NCBI RefSeq assembly: GCF_900142065.1
Contig: NZ_FSRJ01000004.1
Coordinates: forward strand, 186,001 to 250,000
Direction of reading: 5' to 3'
Length of the DNA stretch: 64,000 nucleotides
Origin: Agromyces cerinus subsp. cerinus
GTDB taxonomy: Bacteria > Actinomycetota > Actinomycetes > Actinomycetales > Microbacteriaceae
Below, piece after piece: positions 8,113-17,218 of this stretch (its first letter is position 1; every line of letters begins with the position of its first letter). The notes under the pieces were generated by a model. That model searched no databases. It had not been told where the DNA came from and saw only the letters and a program-made list of their open reading frames with translations. The position numbers were made by a program, and so were the translations under genes.

Positions 8113-8189
8113 GGGGTTCCTGTTCTTTCACTGAGGTGAATCGGGGTAGGGGTCCCCGCTCTTCACCTCAGTGAAAGAACAGGAACCCC
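8113..8189. repeat. 28-bp-arm perfect inverted repeat between infB and rbfA
   Basis: The left arm 8113-8140 begins GGGGTTCCTGTTCTTTCACT and is the exact reverse complement of 8162-8189. The 21-nt centre can extend the stem with CGGGG/CCCCG (8142-8146 with 8154-8158). In RNA this is a stem of more than 30 bp inside the infB-rbfA message. There is no U-tract. It could be a processing site, an attenuator or a small mobile-element remnant. Confidence 0.9.
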
Positions 8190-8199
8190 TTCCCACGAT

Positions 8200-11022
8200 T
8201 TACGCGCGGGGCTTCTCCCGCATCTCGATGGTCTCGATCTCGTCGCCGACCTGGATGTCGTTGAACTTGCCGAGGCCGATGCCCGCCTCGAAGTCCGTGC
8301 GGACCTCGGTGACGTCGTCCTTGAAGCGGCGCAGCGACTCGATCGCGAGGTTGTCGCCGACGACGACGCCATCGCGGATGACACGAGCCTTGGCGTTTCG
8401 CGTGATCGTTCCCGATCGCACGATGACACCGGCGATGTTGCCGAACTTCGAGGAGCGGAACACCTCGCGGATCTCGGCGACGCCCGACTGGACCTCTTCG
8501 TACTCGGGCTTGAGCATGCCCTTGAGCGAGTCCTCGATCTCGTCGATGGCGTTGTAGATCACCGAGTAGAAGCGGATGTCGACGCCCTCGCGAGCGGCGC
8601 GCTCGCGCGCCTTCGTGTCGGGACGCACGTTGAAGCCCACGATGATCGCGTTGTCGATCGTCGCGAGGTTCACGTCGCTCTCGGTGATGGCACCCACACC
8701 GCGGTGGAGGATGCGCAGCTGCACGCTGTCGTCGACCTCGATCTTCATGAGCGACTCCTCGAGTGCCTCGACGGCACCCGACACGTCACCCTTGATGATG
8801 AGGTTGAGCGACTCGACCTTGCCCTCTTCGAGCGCACGGGTGAAGTCCTCGAGCGAGATGCGCTTGCGCGCCTTGGCCAGCTGGGCGTTGCGCTCCGCGG
8901 CCTCTCGCTTCTCGGCGATCTGACGTGCGGTGCGGTCCTCCTCGGTGACGAGGAAGGTGTCGCCGGCGCGCGGGACGCTCGAGAGGCCCTGCACCTGCAC
9001 GGGGCGCGACGGGGTGGCCTCGGCCACGGCGTCGCCGTTCTCGTCGACCATCGCACGAACGCGGCCGTAGGCCGTGCCGGCGACGATCGCGTCGCCGACG
9101 CGCAGCGTTCCGGACTGGATGAGCACGGTCGCAACCGCACCGCGGCCCTTGTCGAGCTTCGCCTCGATGGCGACACCGCGAGCGTCCTTGTTGGGGTTCG
9201 CACGCAGGTCGAGACCGGCGTCGGCGGTGAGGAGCACTGCGTCGAGCAGGTCCTGGATGCCGATGTTCTCGCGAGCCGACACGTCGACGAACATGACGTC
9301 TCCGCCGTACTCCTCGGCGACGAGGCCGAACTCGGTGAGCTGCTGGCGCACCTTGGCCGGGTTGGCGTCGGGCTTGTCGATCTTGTTCACCGCGACCACG
9401 ATCGGCACGTTCGCCGACTGGGCGTGGTTGAGCGCCTCGACCGTCTGCGGCATGATGCCGTCGTCGGCCGCGACCACGAGGATCGCGATGTCGGTCACCT
9501 GCGCACCACGTGCACGCATGGCGGTGAACGCCTCGTGACCCGGGGTGTCGATGAAGGTGATCGCGCGGTCGATGCCCTCGTGCTCGGTGTGCACCTGGTA
9601 GGCACCGATGTGCTGGGTGATGCCGCCGGCCTCGCCTGCGACGACGTTCGCGTTGCGGATCGCGTCGAGGAGTCGGGTCTTACCGTGGTCGACGTGACCC
9701 ATGACGGTGACGACCGGAGGACGCTGCTGGAGGTCTTCGTCGGTCTCGTCCTCGAGCTCCTGGTCGAGGTCGATGTCGAAGCCCTCGAGGAGCTCGCGGT
9801 CTTCGTCTTCAGGAGAGACGACCTGGATCTTGTAGCCGAGCTCTTCGCCGAGCACCTGGAAGGTGGCCTCGTCGAGCGACTCGGTCGCCGTCGCCATCTC
9901 ACCGAGGTGGAACAGCACCGTCACGAGCGAACCGGGGTTCGCATCGATCTTGTCGGCGAAGTCCGAGATCGAGGAGCCGCGACGCAGGCGGATGACGGTG
10001 TTGCCGTCGCCGCGGGGAACGCTCACGCCGCCGAGCGACGGGGCTTCCCGCATCTCGAATTCGGCCCGCTTCGTCCGCTTCGACTTGCGCGACTTGCTCT
10101 TGCCGCCACCACGACCGAAGGCACCTGCCGTGCCGCCGCCGGGGCCGCGACCACGGCCGCCGCCACCCGCGGGACGCGGGCCGCCGAAGCCGCCGCCGGG
10201 CGCACCGCCGGGGCGCTGGAACCCGCCGCCGGCACCGCCGGGACGAGCGCCTGCGCCTGCGCCGGCACCGCCGGGGCGCTGGAAGCCGCCGCCGGGGCGA
10301 CCGCCTGCACCGGCCGGGCGCGGAGCACCGGGACGCGGCGAACCGGGTCGCGGCGCCTGCGGACGCGGGATGTTGCCGGGGCTCGGGCGCTGGCCCATGC
10401 CCTGCGCGCTCGAGAACGGGTTGTTGCCCGGGCGCGGCTGAGCGGGGCGCGAGCCCATGCCCTGCGAGCTCGAGAAGGGGTTGTTGCCGGGGCGGGGCGT
10501 GCCGCCGCCTGCGGGACGGGGGGCTCCGGGGCGCGGAGCTGCAGCAGCACCGGGCTTCGGGGCGCCGCCGGGCTTGGCGACATCGCCGTCACCGTCGGTC
10601 GACGCGGCTGCCGTGGCATCCGTCGACTTCTCGGCGGCGGCCTGCGCTGCGCGCTCCTCGGCCTGCGCCTGGCGCTCGGCGACCGTGAGCGGTGCTTCTG
10701 CGACGGGGGTCTCTGCGACCTCGACCGGGGCCGGAGCCTCGGGCACGGCCGGAGCCTTCGGAGCCGGCTTCGGGCCGGGCTTGGCGCCGGGCTTCGCTGC
10801 GGTGGCCGCTGCGGGCTTCGCAGGAGCCGGAGCTGCGGGAGCCGCGGATGCGGCCGCGCCGGCAGCCTCGAGCGCCGCCTTCAGGCGACGGGCGACGGGG
10901 GGTTCGATGGACGACGAGGGTCCCTTGACGTACTCGCCCATCTCCTTGAGCTTCTCAAGGGCGATCTTGCTGTCGACACCGAGTTCGCTTGCGATCTCGT
11001 GTACGCGTGGTTTGGCAGCCAC
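8200..11022 (-). CDS. infB: Translation initiation factor IF-2
   Basis: GTPase that brings initiator tRNA to the 30S subunit. 940 residues. A long N-terminal region (about 1-330) is rich in Ala, Pro, Gly and Arg and contains a 20-residue tandem repeat. The G domain follows, with GHVDHGKT (from about residue 442), DTPGHE and NKID, then the C-terminal domains. The GTG at 11022 has AGGAGA just upstream and the start [16 protein letters not shown] is the standard IF-2 N-terminus. Third gene of the nusA operon. The Gly/Arg-rich leader is typical for actinobacteria. Confidence 0.97.
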   Translation of the reverse strand: MAAKPRVHEIASELGVDSKIALEKLKEMGEYVKGPSSSIEPPVARRLKAALEAAGAAASAAPAAPAPAKPAAATAAKPGAKPGPKPAPKAPAVPEAPAPVEVAETPVAEAPLTVAERQAQAEERAAQAAAEKSTDATAAASTDGDGDVAKPGGAPKPGAAAAPRPGAPRPAGGGTPRPGNNPFSSSQGMGSRPAQPRPGNNPFSSAQGMGQRPSPGNIPRPQAPRPGSPRPGAPRPAGAGGRPGGGFQRPGGAGAGAGARPGGAGGGFQRPGGAPGGGFGGPRPAGGGGRGRGPGGGTAGAFGRGGGKSKSRKSKRTKRAEFEMREAPSLGGVSVPRGDGNTVIRLRRGSSISDFADKIDANPGSLVTVLFHLGEMATATESLDEATFQVLGEELGYKIQVVSPEDEDRELLEGFDIDLDQELEDETDEDLQQRPPVVTVMGHVDHGKTRLLDAIRNANVVAGEAGGITQHIGAYQVHTEHEGIDRAITFIDTPGHEAFTAMRARGAQVTDIAILVVAADDGIMPQTVEALNHAQSANVPIVVAVNKIDKPDANPAKVRQQLTEFGLVAEEYGGDVMFVDVSARENIGIQDLLDAVLLTADAGLDLRANPNKDARGVAIEAKLDKGRGAVATVLIQSGTLRVGDAIVAGTAYGRVRAMVDENGDAVAEATPSRPVQVQGLSSVPRAGDTFLVTEEDRTARQIAEKREAAERNAQLAKARKRISLEDFTRALEEGKVESLNLIIKGDVSGAVEALEESLMKIEVDDSVQLRILHRGVGAITESDVNLATIDNAIIVGFNVRPDTKARERAAREGVDIRFYSVIYNAIDEIEDSLKGMLKPEYEEVQSGVAEIREVFRSSKFGNIAGVIVRSGTITRNAKARVIRDGVVVGDNLAIESLRRFKDDVTEVRTDFEAGIGLGKFNDIQVGDEIETIEMREKPRA
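10394..10490 (-). repeat. Two-copy 60-nt direct repeat inside infB
   Basis: Near-identical blocks at about 10394-10430 and 10454-10490 (period 60 nt) encode [18 protein letters not shown] twice in the disordered N-terminal region of IF-2. Confidence 0.8.
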
Positions 11023-11105
11023 TTCTCTCCTGTTCCGGGTCCGACCCCGGACAGGGGCAGACCATCAATGACGGACGGGTCTCATTTCGAGCCGCTCATG
11101 AGTCG

Positions 11106-11366
11106 TTACTCATTAGTGATCACGCCGTTCAGCCTGTTCTCTACGTTGCTGGTGTCCACCTCGCCGCGAATGCGGAGTGCACGCCCGAAGGCGCGTCGCC
11201 GCTCAGCGAGCCGGTAGCACTCGAGTGACGGATGCAGCCACGCTCCCCTACCCGGAAGCACGGCCGCATCATCTGAAATGACGTGGGAGTTCTGGGCGAC
11301 GATCCTCAGAAGTGAGGCTCGTGGGGCACGCGAACGGCATCCGATGCACGTTCTGACGGGTTCCAT
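11106..11366 (-). CDS. ylxR: YlxR family RNA-binding protein (DUF448)
   Basis: 86 residues with the family signature RTCIGCR near the N-terminus and GRGAWLHPSLECY in the middle. YlxR proteins are small nucleoid/RNA-binding regulators found between nusA and infB, as here; in some bacteria they affect RNase P or transcription. No strong Shine-Dalgarno is visible before the ATG at 11366. The 65-bp gap after nusA suggests co-transcription. Confidence 0.9.
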   Translation of the reverse strand: MEPVRTCIGCRSRAPRASLLRIVAQNSHVISDDAAVLPGRGAWLHPSLECYRLAERRRAFGRALRIRGEVDTSNVENRLNGVITNE

Positions 11367-11431
11367 CTTACACTCTGCGCTGTCGGCCCGCCGACGGCGG
11401 GCGCTCGGCGGCCGCTCGGCGACCGTTGGAC

Positions 11432-12430
11432 TCAGTCCGACTCGAGCACCGAGTCGGGCTGGATGTCGATCTTCGCGCCCGTCAGCTTCGCGGCGAGGCG
11501 GGCGTTCTGGCCCTCCTTGCCGATGGCGAGCGAGAGCTGGTAGTCGGGCACGAGTGCGCGCACTGCGCGCGTCGCCTCGTCGATCACGAAGGCACTCGTG
11601 ACCTTCGCGGGGCTCAGCGCACTCGCGACGAAGGTCGCGAGGTCGTCGTTCCAGTCGACGATGTCGATCTTCTCGGCGCCGAGCTCGGCCGTGACGGCGC
11701 GGACGCGCTGGCCGAGTTCGCCGATCGCGGCGCCCTTGGCGTTGACACCGGGCTGCGTCGCGCGCACGGCGATCTTGGTGCGGTGGCCGGCCTCGCGGGC
11801 GAGCGAGACGATCTCGACGACACCCGACGCGATCTCGGGCACCTCGAGTGCGAACAGCTTGCGCACGAGCGCGGGGTGGGTGCGCGAGACGGTGATCGAC
11901 GGGCCCTTGAGGCCCTTGGCGACGCTCGTCACGTAGACGCGGATGCGCTGACCGTGCAGGTACTCCTCGCCGGGCACCTGCTCTTCGGGCGGCAGGATCG
12001 CCTCGACCGTGCCGAGGTCGATGTGCACCATGCGCGGGTTCGGACCCTGCTGGATGATGCCGGCGACGATGTCGCCCTCGCGACCGCGGAACTCGCCGAG
12101 CACGGCGTCGTCGGCGATGTCGCGGAGCCGCTGGTTGATGACCTGCTTCGCGGCGAAGGCGGCGATGCGGCCGAAGTCGCTCGGGCTGTCTTCGGCCTCG
12201 CCGACGACGTTGCCCTCTTCATCCAGCTCGGGAACGAACACCGAGACGTGGCCGGTCTTGCGGTCGAGGTGCGCACGTGCGCCGTCGGGGTTCGCATGTC
12301 CGTGCTGGTCGGGATGGGTGTGCTTCAAGTAGGCCATCAGAATGGCCTGCTCGATGATCTCCACCAGCTCGTCGAATGGGATCTCTTTCTCGCGCTCCAT
12401 CATCCGCAGCACGCTGAGGTCGATATCCAT
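11432..12430 (-). CDS. nusA: Transcription termination/antitermination factor NusA
   Basis: Binds RNA polymerase and nascent RNA, acting in pausing, termination and rRNA antitermination. 332 residues: NusA N-domain, S1 domain (about 110-185, GDIVAGIIQQG) and two KH domains (about 195-330, SLAIGKEGQNARLAAKLTG in the last). It lacks the acidic C-terminal repeats of E. coli NusA, as usual outside proteobacteria. GAGGAGG lies 8 nt before the ATG. In most actinobacteria rimP directly precedes nusA; here the upstream neighbour is an XRE regulator and rimP is not in the window. Confidence 0.95.
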   Translation of the reverse strand: MDIDLSVLRMMEREKEIPFDELVEIIEQAILMAYLKHTHPDQHGHANPDGARAHLDRKTGHVSVFVPELDEEGNVVGEAEDSPSDFGRIAAFAAKQVINQRLRDIADDAVLGEFRGREGDIVAGIIQQGPNPRMVHIDLGTVEAILPPEEQVPGEEYLHGQRIRVYVTSVAKGLKGPSITVSRTHPALVRKLFALEVPEIASGVVEIVSLAREAGHRTKIAVRATQPGVNAKGAAIGELGQRVRAVTAELGAEKIDIVDWNDDLATFVASALSPAKVTSAFVIDEATRAVRALVPDYQLSLAIGKEGQNARLAAKLTGAKIDIQPDSVLESD

Positions 12431-12484
12431 GAACCCGGCCTCCTCTATTCAGCTCTCACGCCGCTTCCCCTCGGAGCGGACAGG

Positions 12485-12490
12485 ACTCTA
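12485..12490 (-). promoter_or_regulatory. Probable -10 box of the nusA operon
   Basis: TAGAGT on the reverse strand, giving a leader of roughly 45-50 nt before the nusA ATG. The -35 region is weak. Confidence 0.4.
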
Positions 12491-12562
12491 CGGTACCGGA
12501 TGTCGCGACCCACGGGCAGCCACGACGGACGCTCCTCGCACGGTCGCAGGTCGGGTGCCGTC

Positions 12563-13120
12563 TCAATCGGCGGGCGTGGGCGGACTGTTCACCCAGACGA
12601 GCTCCGCCTCGCCGTCGCCGTCGTTGGCCACCCGGTGCGGTGTGCTGCTCGCGAACACGATGCTGTCGCCCGTGGCGAGCACATGGATCTCGTCGGCGAG
12701 CTCGACGCGCACGCTCCCGCGCAGCACGAGCAGCACCTCCTCGGAGTCGCCGTGCCGGTACTGGCTGGAACCGGTCGATCCCCCGGGTTCCATGGTCACG
12801 GCGTACATCTCGACGTGGCCGAACGGCGGCTCGGTGAGGAACGCCTTCGTCATGCCGTCGCTCGCGGAGAGCGTGCGCCGGAGGTCGGCGCGCACGACGC
12901 GGGCCGCCGAGACCGGGCCGGGTTCGACGAGATCGGCGAGTCCGACGCCGAGGGCGTCGGCGAGGCGGCGCAGCGTCGAGATGCTCGCGTTGGTCCGGCC
13001 CGTCTCGAGCTGGCTGAGGAACCCCGAGGTGACCCCGGCCTGCTCTCCGAGCGCACGTTGCGAGAGCCGACGGGCGACGCGGTAGCGGCGCACCTGTTCG
13101 CCGACGTCGTTGCCCGTCAC
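12563..13120 (-). CDS. XRE-family regulator with C-terminal cupin domain (PuuR-like)
   Basis: 185 residues: a helix-turn-helix (about 10-64, RRLSQRALGEQAGVTSGFLS then QLETGR) and a cupin fold (about 105-180, with HGDSEEVLLVLRG and GDSIVFASSTPHR). This layout is shared with PuuR, the putrescine-utilisation repressor, and many amino-acid/amine regulators. The ORF could extend to 13609, but the GTG at 13120 has GGAGGTG about 7 nt upstream and starts the domain. It is divergent from a flavin amine oxidase, which suggests it controls that gene in response to an amine. The inducer is unknown. Confidence 0.85.
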   Translation of the reverse strand: MTGNDVGEQVRRYRVARRLSQRALGEQAGVTSGFLSQLETGRTNASISTLRRLADALGVGLADLVEPGPVSAARVVRADLRRTLSASDGMTKAFLTEPPFGHVEMYAVTMEPGGSTGSSQYRHGDSEEVLLVLRGSVRVELADEIHVLATGDSIVFASSTPHRVANDGDGEAELVWVNSPPTPAD

Positions 13121-13222
13121 TCCCCCACCTCCAGGTCGCAGATCACGGATGCCTCGGGGCGCCGGGCCCGCCGTGGTCGCGAGAAGTTGGGGGTTGACGC
13201 ACTGACGAGACATCCTGCTCAA

Positions 13223-13235
13223 TTGCACTAAGCAA
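13223..13235. promoter_or_regulatory. Candidate operator for the XRE-cupin regulator
   Basis: TTGC-N5-GCAA dyad within a locally AT-rich stretch (13219-13246) of the 166-bp divergent region between the regulator and the amine oxidase. It is the only AT-rich island there, hence a plausible promoter/operator. Confidence 0.4.
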
Positions 13236-13286
13236 CATGTTAAGCGGCTCCCGTACCACCCCACCACGGATTGCGAGGCTCTCATC

Positions 13287-14900
13287 ATGACAGGTTCCCG
13301 AGGCACCACCCCGCTCAGCGCCCGGCTCGGCCGGATCATCCGCGCCCACGCCGAGGCCGATCGCACGGGCGTTCCCGTCGACGACGTGCTCGGGCGCGAA
13401 CCCGAGCACCCCCATGGCGTCAGCCGGCGCGACGCGCTCATCGCCGGCGGCGCGATCGGCGCCGGCGCGGCGCTCGCCATGGCGACGCCCGCCCACGCCG
13501 CCGCGGCCAAGCCCGGCCCCGCGCCGCGCGTCGTGATCGTCGGCGCCGGTCTCGCCGGCGTGCGCGCCGCCCACTGGCTCTGGCGGGTGAAGGGCATCGC
13601 CTCGACCATCTACGAGGGCAGCGCCCGAGCCGGTGGCCGGTGCTACAGCCTGCGCGGCCACTTCGACGACGGCATCGTCGTGGAGCACGGCGGCGCCCTC
13701 ATCAACACCGACCACAACGCCACGCGCAACCTCGCGTCGAACCTCGGCCTGAGCCTCGACGTCGTCGCGGGCGGCAGCTACCAGGGCTGGGACGACAAGT
13801 ACTGGATCGACGGCGCCGACTACCCGTACGACGACGCGAACGCCGACTGGGGCGTCGTCTACCAGGCCTTCAAGTCCGCACTCGCGAGCGCGCCGTACTG
13901 CCAGACCTACGACAACCACACCGCTGCCGGCGTCGCCCTCGACCAGATGAACGTCGACCAGTGGCTCGCCGCCAACGTGCCGGGCGGTCTCTCGAGCCGG
14001 TTCGCCAAGCTGATGCAGTCGAACGTGATGAGCGAGTACGGCCTCGAACCGCACGAGCAGTCGGCGCTGAGCCTCGTCTACCTGCTCGGGTGGAACGCGC
14101 AGAACAGCCTCTCGCCCGTCAACGGCGCCGACGAGAAGTACTCGGTGAACGGCGGCAACGACCTCATCGTCTCCCGCATGCTCGAGGAGCTGCCCGCGAA
14201 CACGGTGCGCTACGGCTACAAGCTCACCGCTGTCAAGCGCAACGCCGACGGCACCGTGCGCCTGAGCTTCCAGGTCGGCAACACCACCGTCGACCAGACC
14301 GCCGACCGCGCCATCCTCGCGCTGCCGTTCACGACCCTGCGCGACTGCGACCTCAGCCAGTCGGGATTCTCGGCGCTGAAGCTGCGCGCGATCGACGAGG
14401 TCGGACTCGGCGCGAACGCCAAGGTGCACGTGCAGGTGAGCCACCGGCCGTGGGTAGAGCAGGGGTACGGCGGCGCCGCGTACACGAACAAGAACGGGTT
14501 CCAGTGCGGCTGGGACGATACGGCTGACCACCCCCTGCCGACCGGCGTCTTCAACTTCTTCCCCTCGGGCGACCAGGTGAAGGCGTGGACGGGCAACGCC
14601 TTCGGCCCGGCGAGCGCGGCACAGGTCAGTGGCCTCCTCGCGCAGGTCGAGCCGATCTTCCCCGGCATGACCGCCGCATACACCGGCAAGTCCTACCGCG
14701 ACTTCTGGTGGGCGAACCCGTGGTCGAAGGGCGCCTACACGGTGCTGCGGCCCGGACAGTACACCACGCTGTTCGGCGCCGGATCGACACCCGAGGGCAA
14801 CGTGCACTTCGCCGGAGAGCACACGAGCGTCGAGTACTTCGGCTTCCTGAACGGCGCCGTCGTCTCGGGAGAACGGGCCGCGAAGGCGGTCGCGGCGTAG
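13287..14900 (+). CDS. Tat-exported flavin monoamine oxidase family protein
   Basis: 537 residues. A leader with a twin arginine in GVSRRDALIAGG (47-48) and a hydrophobic stretch ending at AHA predicts Tat export. The FAD-binding GAGLAG (86-91) follows, then the RAGGRCYSL flavin-contact segment and the C-terminal FAGEHTS flavin motif. Family members oxidise primary amines, polyamines or L-amino acids to aldehyde/keto acid, ammonia and H2O2. The substrate cannot be told here; the PuuR-like neighbour favours an amine. Export means H2O2 would form outside the membrane. An ORF shadow aside, no partner gene follows; a terminator lies 15 nt downstream. Confidence 0.85.
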   Translation: MTGSRGTTPLSARLGRIIRAHAEADRTGVPVDDVLGREPEHPHGVSRRDALIAGGAIGAGAALAMATPAHAAAAKPGPAPRVVIVGAGLAGVRAAHWLWRVKGIASTIYEGSARAGGRCYSLRGHFDDGIVVEHGGALINTDHNATRNLASNLGLSLDVVAGGSYQGWDDKYWIDGADYPYDDANADWGVVYQAFKSALASAPYCQTYDNHTAAGVALDQMNVDQWLAANVPGGLSSRFAKLMQSNVMSEYGLEPHEQSALSLVYLLGWNAQNSLSPVNGADEKYSVNGGNDLIVSRMLEELPANTVRYGYKLTAVKRNADGTVRLSFQVGNTTVDQTADRAILALPFTTLRDCDLSQSGFSALKLRAIDEVGLGANAKVHVQVSHRPWVEQGYGGAAYTNKNGFQCGWDDTADHPLPTGVFNFFPSGDQVKAWTGNAFGPASAAQVSGLLAQVEPIFPGMTAAYTGKSYRDFWWANPWSKGAYTVLRPGQYTTLFGAGSTPEGNVHFAGEHTSVEYFGFLNGAVVSGERAAKAVAA

Positions 14901-14914
14901 AGACGGGTTCCGCA

Positions 14915-14946
14915 GGGTGACGGATGCCGCGAGGCATCCGTCACCC
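14915..14946. terminator. Bidirectional 14-bp perfect hairpin
   Basis: GGGTGACGGATGCC, loop GCGA, and the exact complement. It lies between the convergent amine oxidase and phoX genes, so it can stop both. Confidence 0.8.
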
Positions 14947-14968
14947 GCATCGGGCGCTTCGCGTCGCC

Positions 14969-17023
14969 CTACGCGCGCCAGACCTGCACGACCGAGGGTC
15001 GCGGCGCCGCGACGAGGCCGGTGTCGGGGCGGTGCGAGGGCACGTAGTCGGGGAAGTAGGAGGTCGGCGCGCCGACCGTTCCCTCCTCGCCCGGGTGCTG
15101 TACGGCGACGAAGACCATGCCCTCCTTGTCGTGGATGACGGGGCCGCAGGTCTCGGCCTCACGCGGCACCGAGAGGAACTGCTGCACGCGGCCGCGCTCG
15201 GGTCCCTCGAGCGGCACCTTGAAGAGTCCGTCGTTGAATCCGATCTTGCTGGGTGCGCCGTCGGTCGAGATCCAGAGGTTGCCCTCGGAGTCGAAGGCCA
15301 CGTTGTCCGGGCAGGAGATCGGCGAGACGAGCTCCTTCGGGAACCCGGCGAAGTACGTGTTCTGATCGACGGCCGGGTTGCCGCAGAGCAGCAGGATGCT
15401 CCAGCCGAAGGCGGTGCCCGACTGGCCGGCGGTCTCGGTCAACTCGATGATGTGGCCGTTGCGGTTGCCCGTGACCGGGTTCGCCTCGTCGATCGTCGCG
15501 AGGGTCCGCGACGAGTTGTTCGTCAGGGCGACGTACACCTTGCCGGTCTTCGGGTTCGGCTGCACGTCCTCGGGGCGGTCCATCTTCGTCGCCCCGACGG
15601 TGTCCGCCGCGAGGCGCGTGAACACGAGCACCTCCTGCGTGGTCATGCCCGGGATGACGCTCTCGCCGTCCTGGGTGAGCGGGATCCACTGGCCGGTGCC
15701 GTCGAAGAGGCCGTCGGCGGGCAGCGCTCCGGTGCCGGTGATCTCGGCGGCCGGCGAGTTGCCCGCGAACTTCGCGACGTACAGGTCGCCCTCGCTGAGC
15801 AGACCGAGGTTCTTGCGGCGGGCGACGGGGGTGTTCTTCGGGTCGTACGTGCCCTTGGAGACGAACTTGTAGAGGTAGTCGTTCGTCTGGTCGTCGCCCA
15901 TGTAGGCGACCGCGCGGCCGTCCTCGGCGATGATGACGTTGGCGCCCTCGTGCTTGAACCGGCCCATCGCCGTGTGCTTGCGCGGGGTCGAGGACGGGTC
16001 TTCGGGATCGATCTCGACGATCCAGCCGAAGCGGTTGGGCTCGTTCACGAAGCCGGCATCGTGCGCGTCGAAGCGCGGGTCGATGCGCTCGAACGTATAG
16101 GTGGACTTCGCGCTCGGCGTGGCACGGTAGCGCTTCTGCCCCGCGGTGTCCGCGGCCCAGGCGAAGTAGCCGTCGAAGTTCTCCTCGCCCGAGAGCACGG
16201 TGCCCCACGGCGTGGTGCCGCCGGCGCAATTGCCGAGCGTGCCCTTCACCCACCGGCCCTCGCCGTCCTCGGCGGTCTTCACGAGGTCGGTACCGGCCGC
16301 GGGGCCCGTGAGCTCGAACACGGTGTCGGCCGTGATGCGGCGATTGCGGCGTCCGTCGACGAGGTAGCGCCAGGGCCGGCCGAGCTTGCTGCGCCGCAGC
16401 TCCACGACGGAGAAGCCGTGTGCCGCCTTGAAGATGGCGGCGCGGCGGTCGAGCTCGGCCGTGTCGCTCGTCGGCGGGAACATGATGCCCGGGTTGACGT
16501 ACTCGTGGTTGTTCACGAGCACGCCGGTGCGGCCGCTGCGGTCGGCGATGATGTCGAGGTAGTCGCAGTTGTAGCCGAACTGGCCGGCCTGGGCCTCAGG
16601 CGTCTGGTTGTCGAAGTCGAGAGCGGGCACGCTGGAGAACAGCGGGTCGCCCCAGCGGATGATGGGCGCCCACGTGTAGCCCGCGGGCACGGTGAAGTCG
16701 TCGACGATCTTCGGCACCGGCGAGATGGCGTCGAACAGCAGGCCGCCCGGAGCGCCCGAGGCTCCGCCGCCGGGCGCCGCGACGGCCGCACCGGTCGGCG
16801 TCGCGGCGGCGAGCGCGATGCCCACGGCGCCCGCGGCCCCGAGCCCGAGCAGCGCCCGTCGCGACAGTGCGGCGGAGGCGATCTCGCGGAAAGCGGGGTT
16901 CGAGGAGGTGTTGCACTCGGGGCCGAGGCAGGCGTTGCCGCACTTGAAGTGGCACGTCACCGGCGAACGCTTGCCGCGCACGTGATCGGCCATCGGAAGC
17001 AGCTGGATGTCGGTGATCGTCAC
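14969..17023 (-). CDS. phoX: PhoX-family alkaline phosphatase (DUF839)
   Basis: Exported phosphatase that frees phosphate from organic esters; characterised PhoX enzymes use Ca2+ and Fe3+. 684 residues. The N-terminus has a Cys-rich segment VTCHFKCGNACLGPEC, then twin arginine in LSRRALLGLGAAG (about 54-66) and a hydrophobic stretch, i.e. an internal Tat signal as in other PhoX proteins. The rest shows the DUF839 propeller features, including WIVEIDPEDP and ALTNNS. The GTG at 17023 has AGGA about 8 nt upstream. A three-unit PHO box lies about 80-110 bp upstream, so expression probably depends on PhoP under phosphate limitation. Confidence 0.92.
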   Translation of the reverse strand: MTITDIQLLPMADHVRGKRSPVTCHFKCGNACLGPECNTSSNPAFREIASAALSRRALLGLGAAGAVGIALAAATPTGAAVAAPGGGASGAPGGLLFDAISPVPKIVDDFTVPAGYTWAPIIRWGDPLFSSVPALDFDNQTPEAQAGQFGYNCDYLDIIADRSGRTGVLVNNHEYVNPGIMFPPTSDTAELDRRAAIFKAAHGFSVVELRRSKLGRPWRYLVDGRRNRRITADTVFELTGPAAGTDLVKTAEDGEGRWVKGTLGNCAGGTTPWGTVLSGEENFDGYFAWAADTAGQKRYRATPSAKSTYTFERIDPRFDAHDAGFVNEPNRFGWIVEIDPEDPSSTPRKHTAMGRFKHEGANVIIAEDGRAVAYMGDDQTNDYLYKFVSKGTYDPKNTPVARRKNLGLLSEGDLYVAKFAGNSPAAEITGTGALPADGLFDGTGQWIPLTQDGESVIPGMTTQEVLVFTRLAADTVGATKMDRPEDVQPNPKTGKVYVALTNNSSRTLATIDEANPVTGNRNGHIIELTETAGQSGTAFGWSILLLCGNPAVDQNTYFAGFPKELVSPISCPDNVAFDSEGNLWISTDGAPSKIGFNDGLFKVPLEGPERGRVQQFLSVPREAETCGPVIHDKEGMVFVAVQHPGEEGTVGAPTSYFPDYVPSHRPDTGLVAAPRPSVVQVWRA

Positions 17024-17099
17024 AGATCAGTCCTCACGTTCGTGGTCGGGATTCCACTCTGGAGAATGCTCGCGGAATCCGAATCCGCATCAGACGACG

Positions 17100-17132
17100 G
17101 TTGAACGCGCGGTGAACCCGCGATGAACGATG
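17100..17132 (-). promoter_or_regulatory. PHO box: three 11-nt direct repeat units upstream of phoX
   Basis: On the coding strand of phoX the units are CATCGTTCATC, GCGGGTTCACC and GCGCGTTCAAC, i.e. GTTCAnC repeated three times with an exact 11-nt period. This matches the Streptomyces PhoP direct-repeat unit. The array lies 77-109 bp before the phoX start. Confidence 0.75.
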
Positions 17133-17206
17133 CAGCCTGGTGACGGCCATCCGCCCCGGCGCGCTCGCCCCGGCGCGCCGCCGCCCGGCAGCTGAACCCG
17201 GCTCGC

Positions 17207-17212
17207 GATACT
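17207..17212 (+). promoter_or_regulatory. -10 box of the alanine symporter gene
   Basis: GATACT, 6 nt before the ATG at 17219; leaderless arrangement. Confidence 0.55.
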
Positions 17213-17218
17213 GGGCGC

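Noticed and set aside
8113-8189. rho-independent terminator of infB
   Set aside because: As a terminator it would cut off rbfA, it has no U-tract, and the arms are far longer than needed; kept as an unexplained inverted repeat instead.
8704-11217. 837-codon plus-strand frame opposite infB
   Set aside because: Antisense shadow of the third-position-GC bias of infB; no motif.
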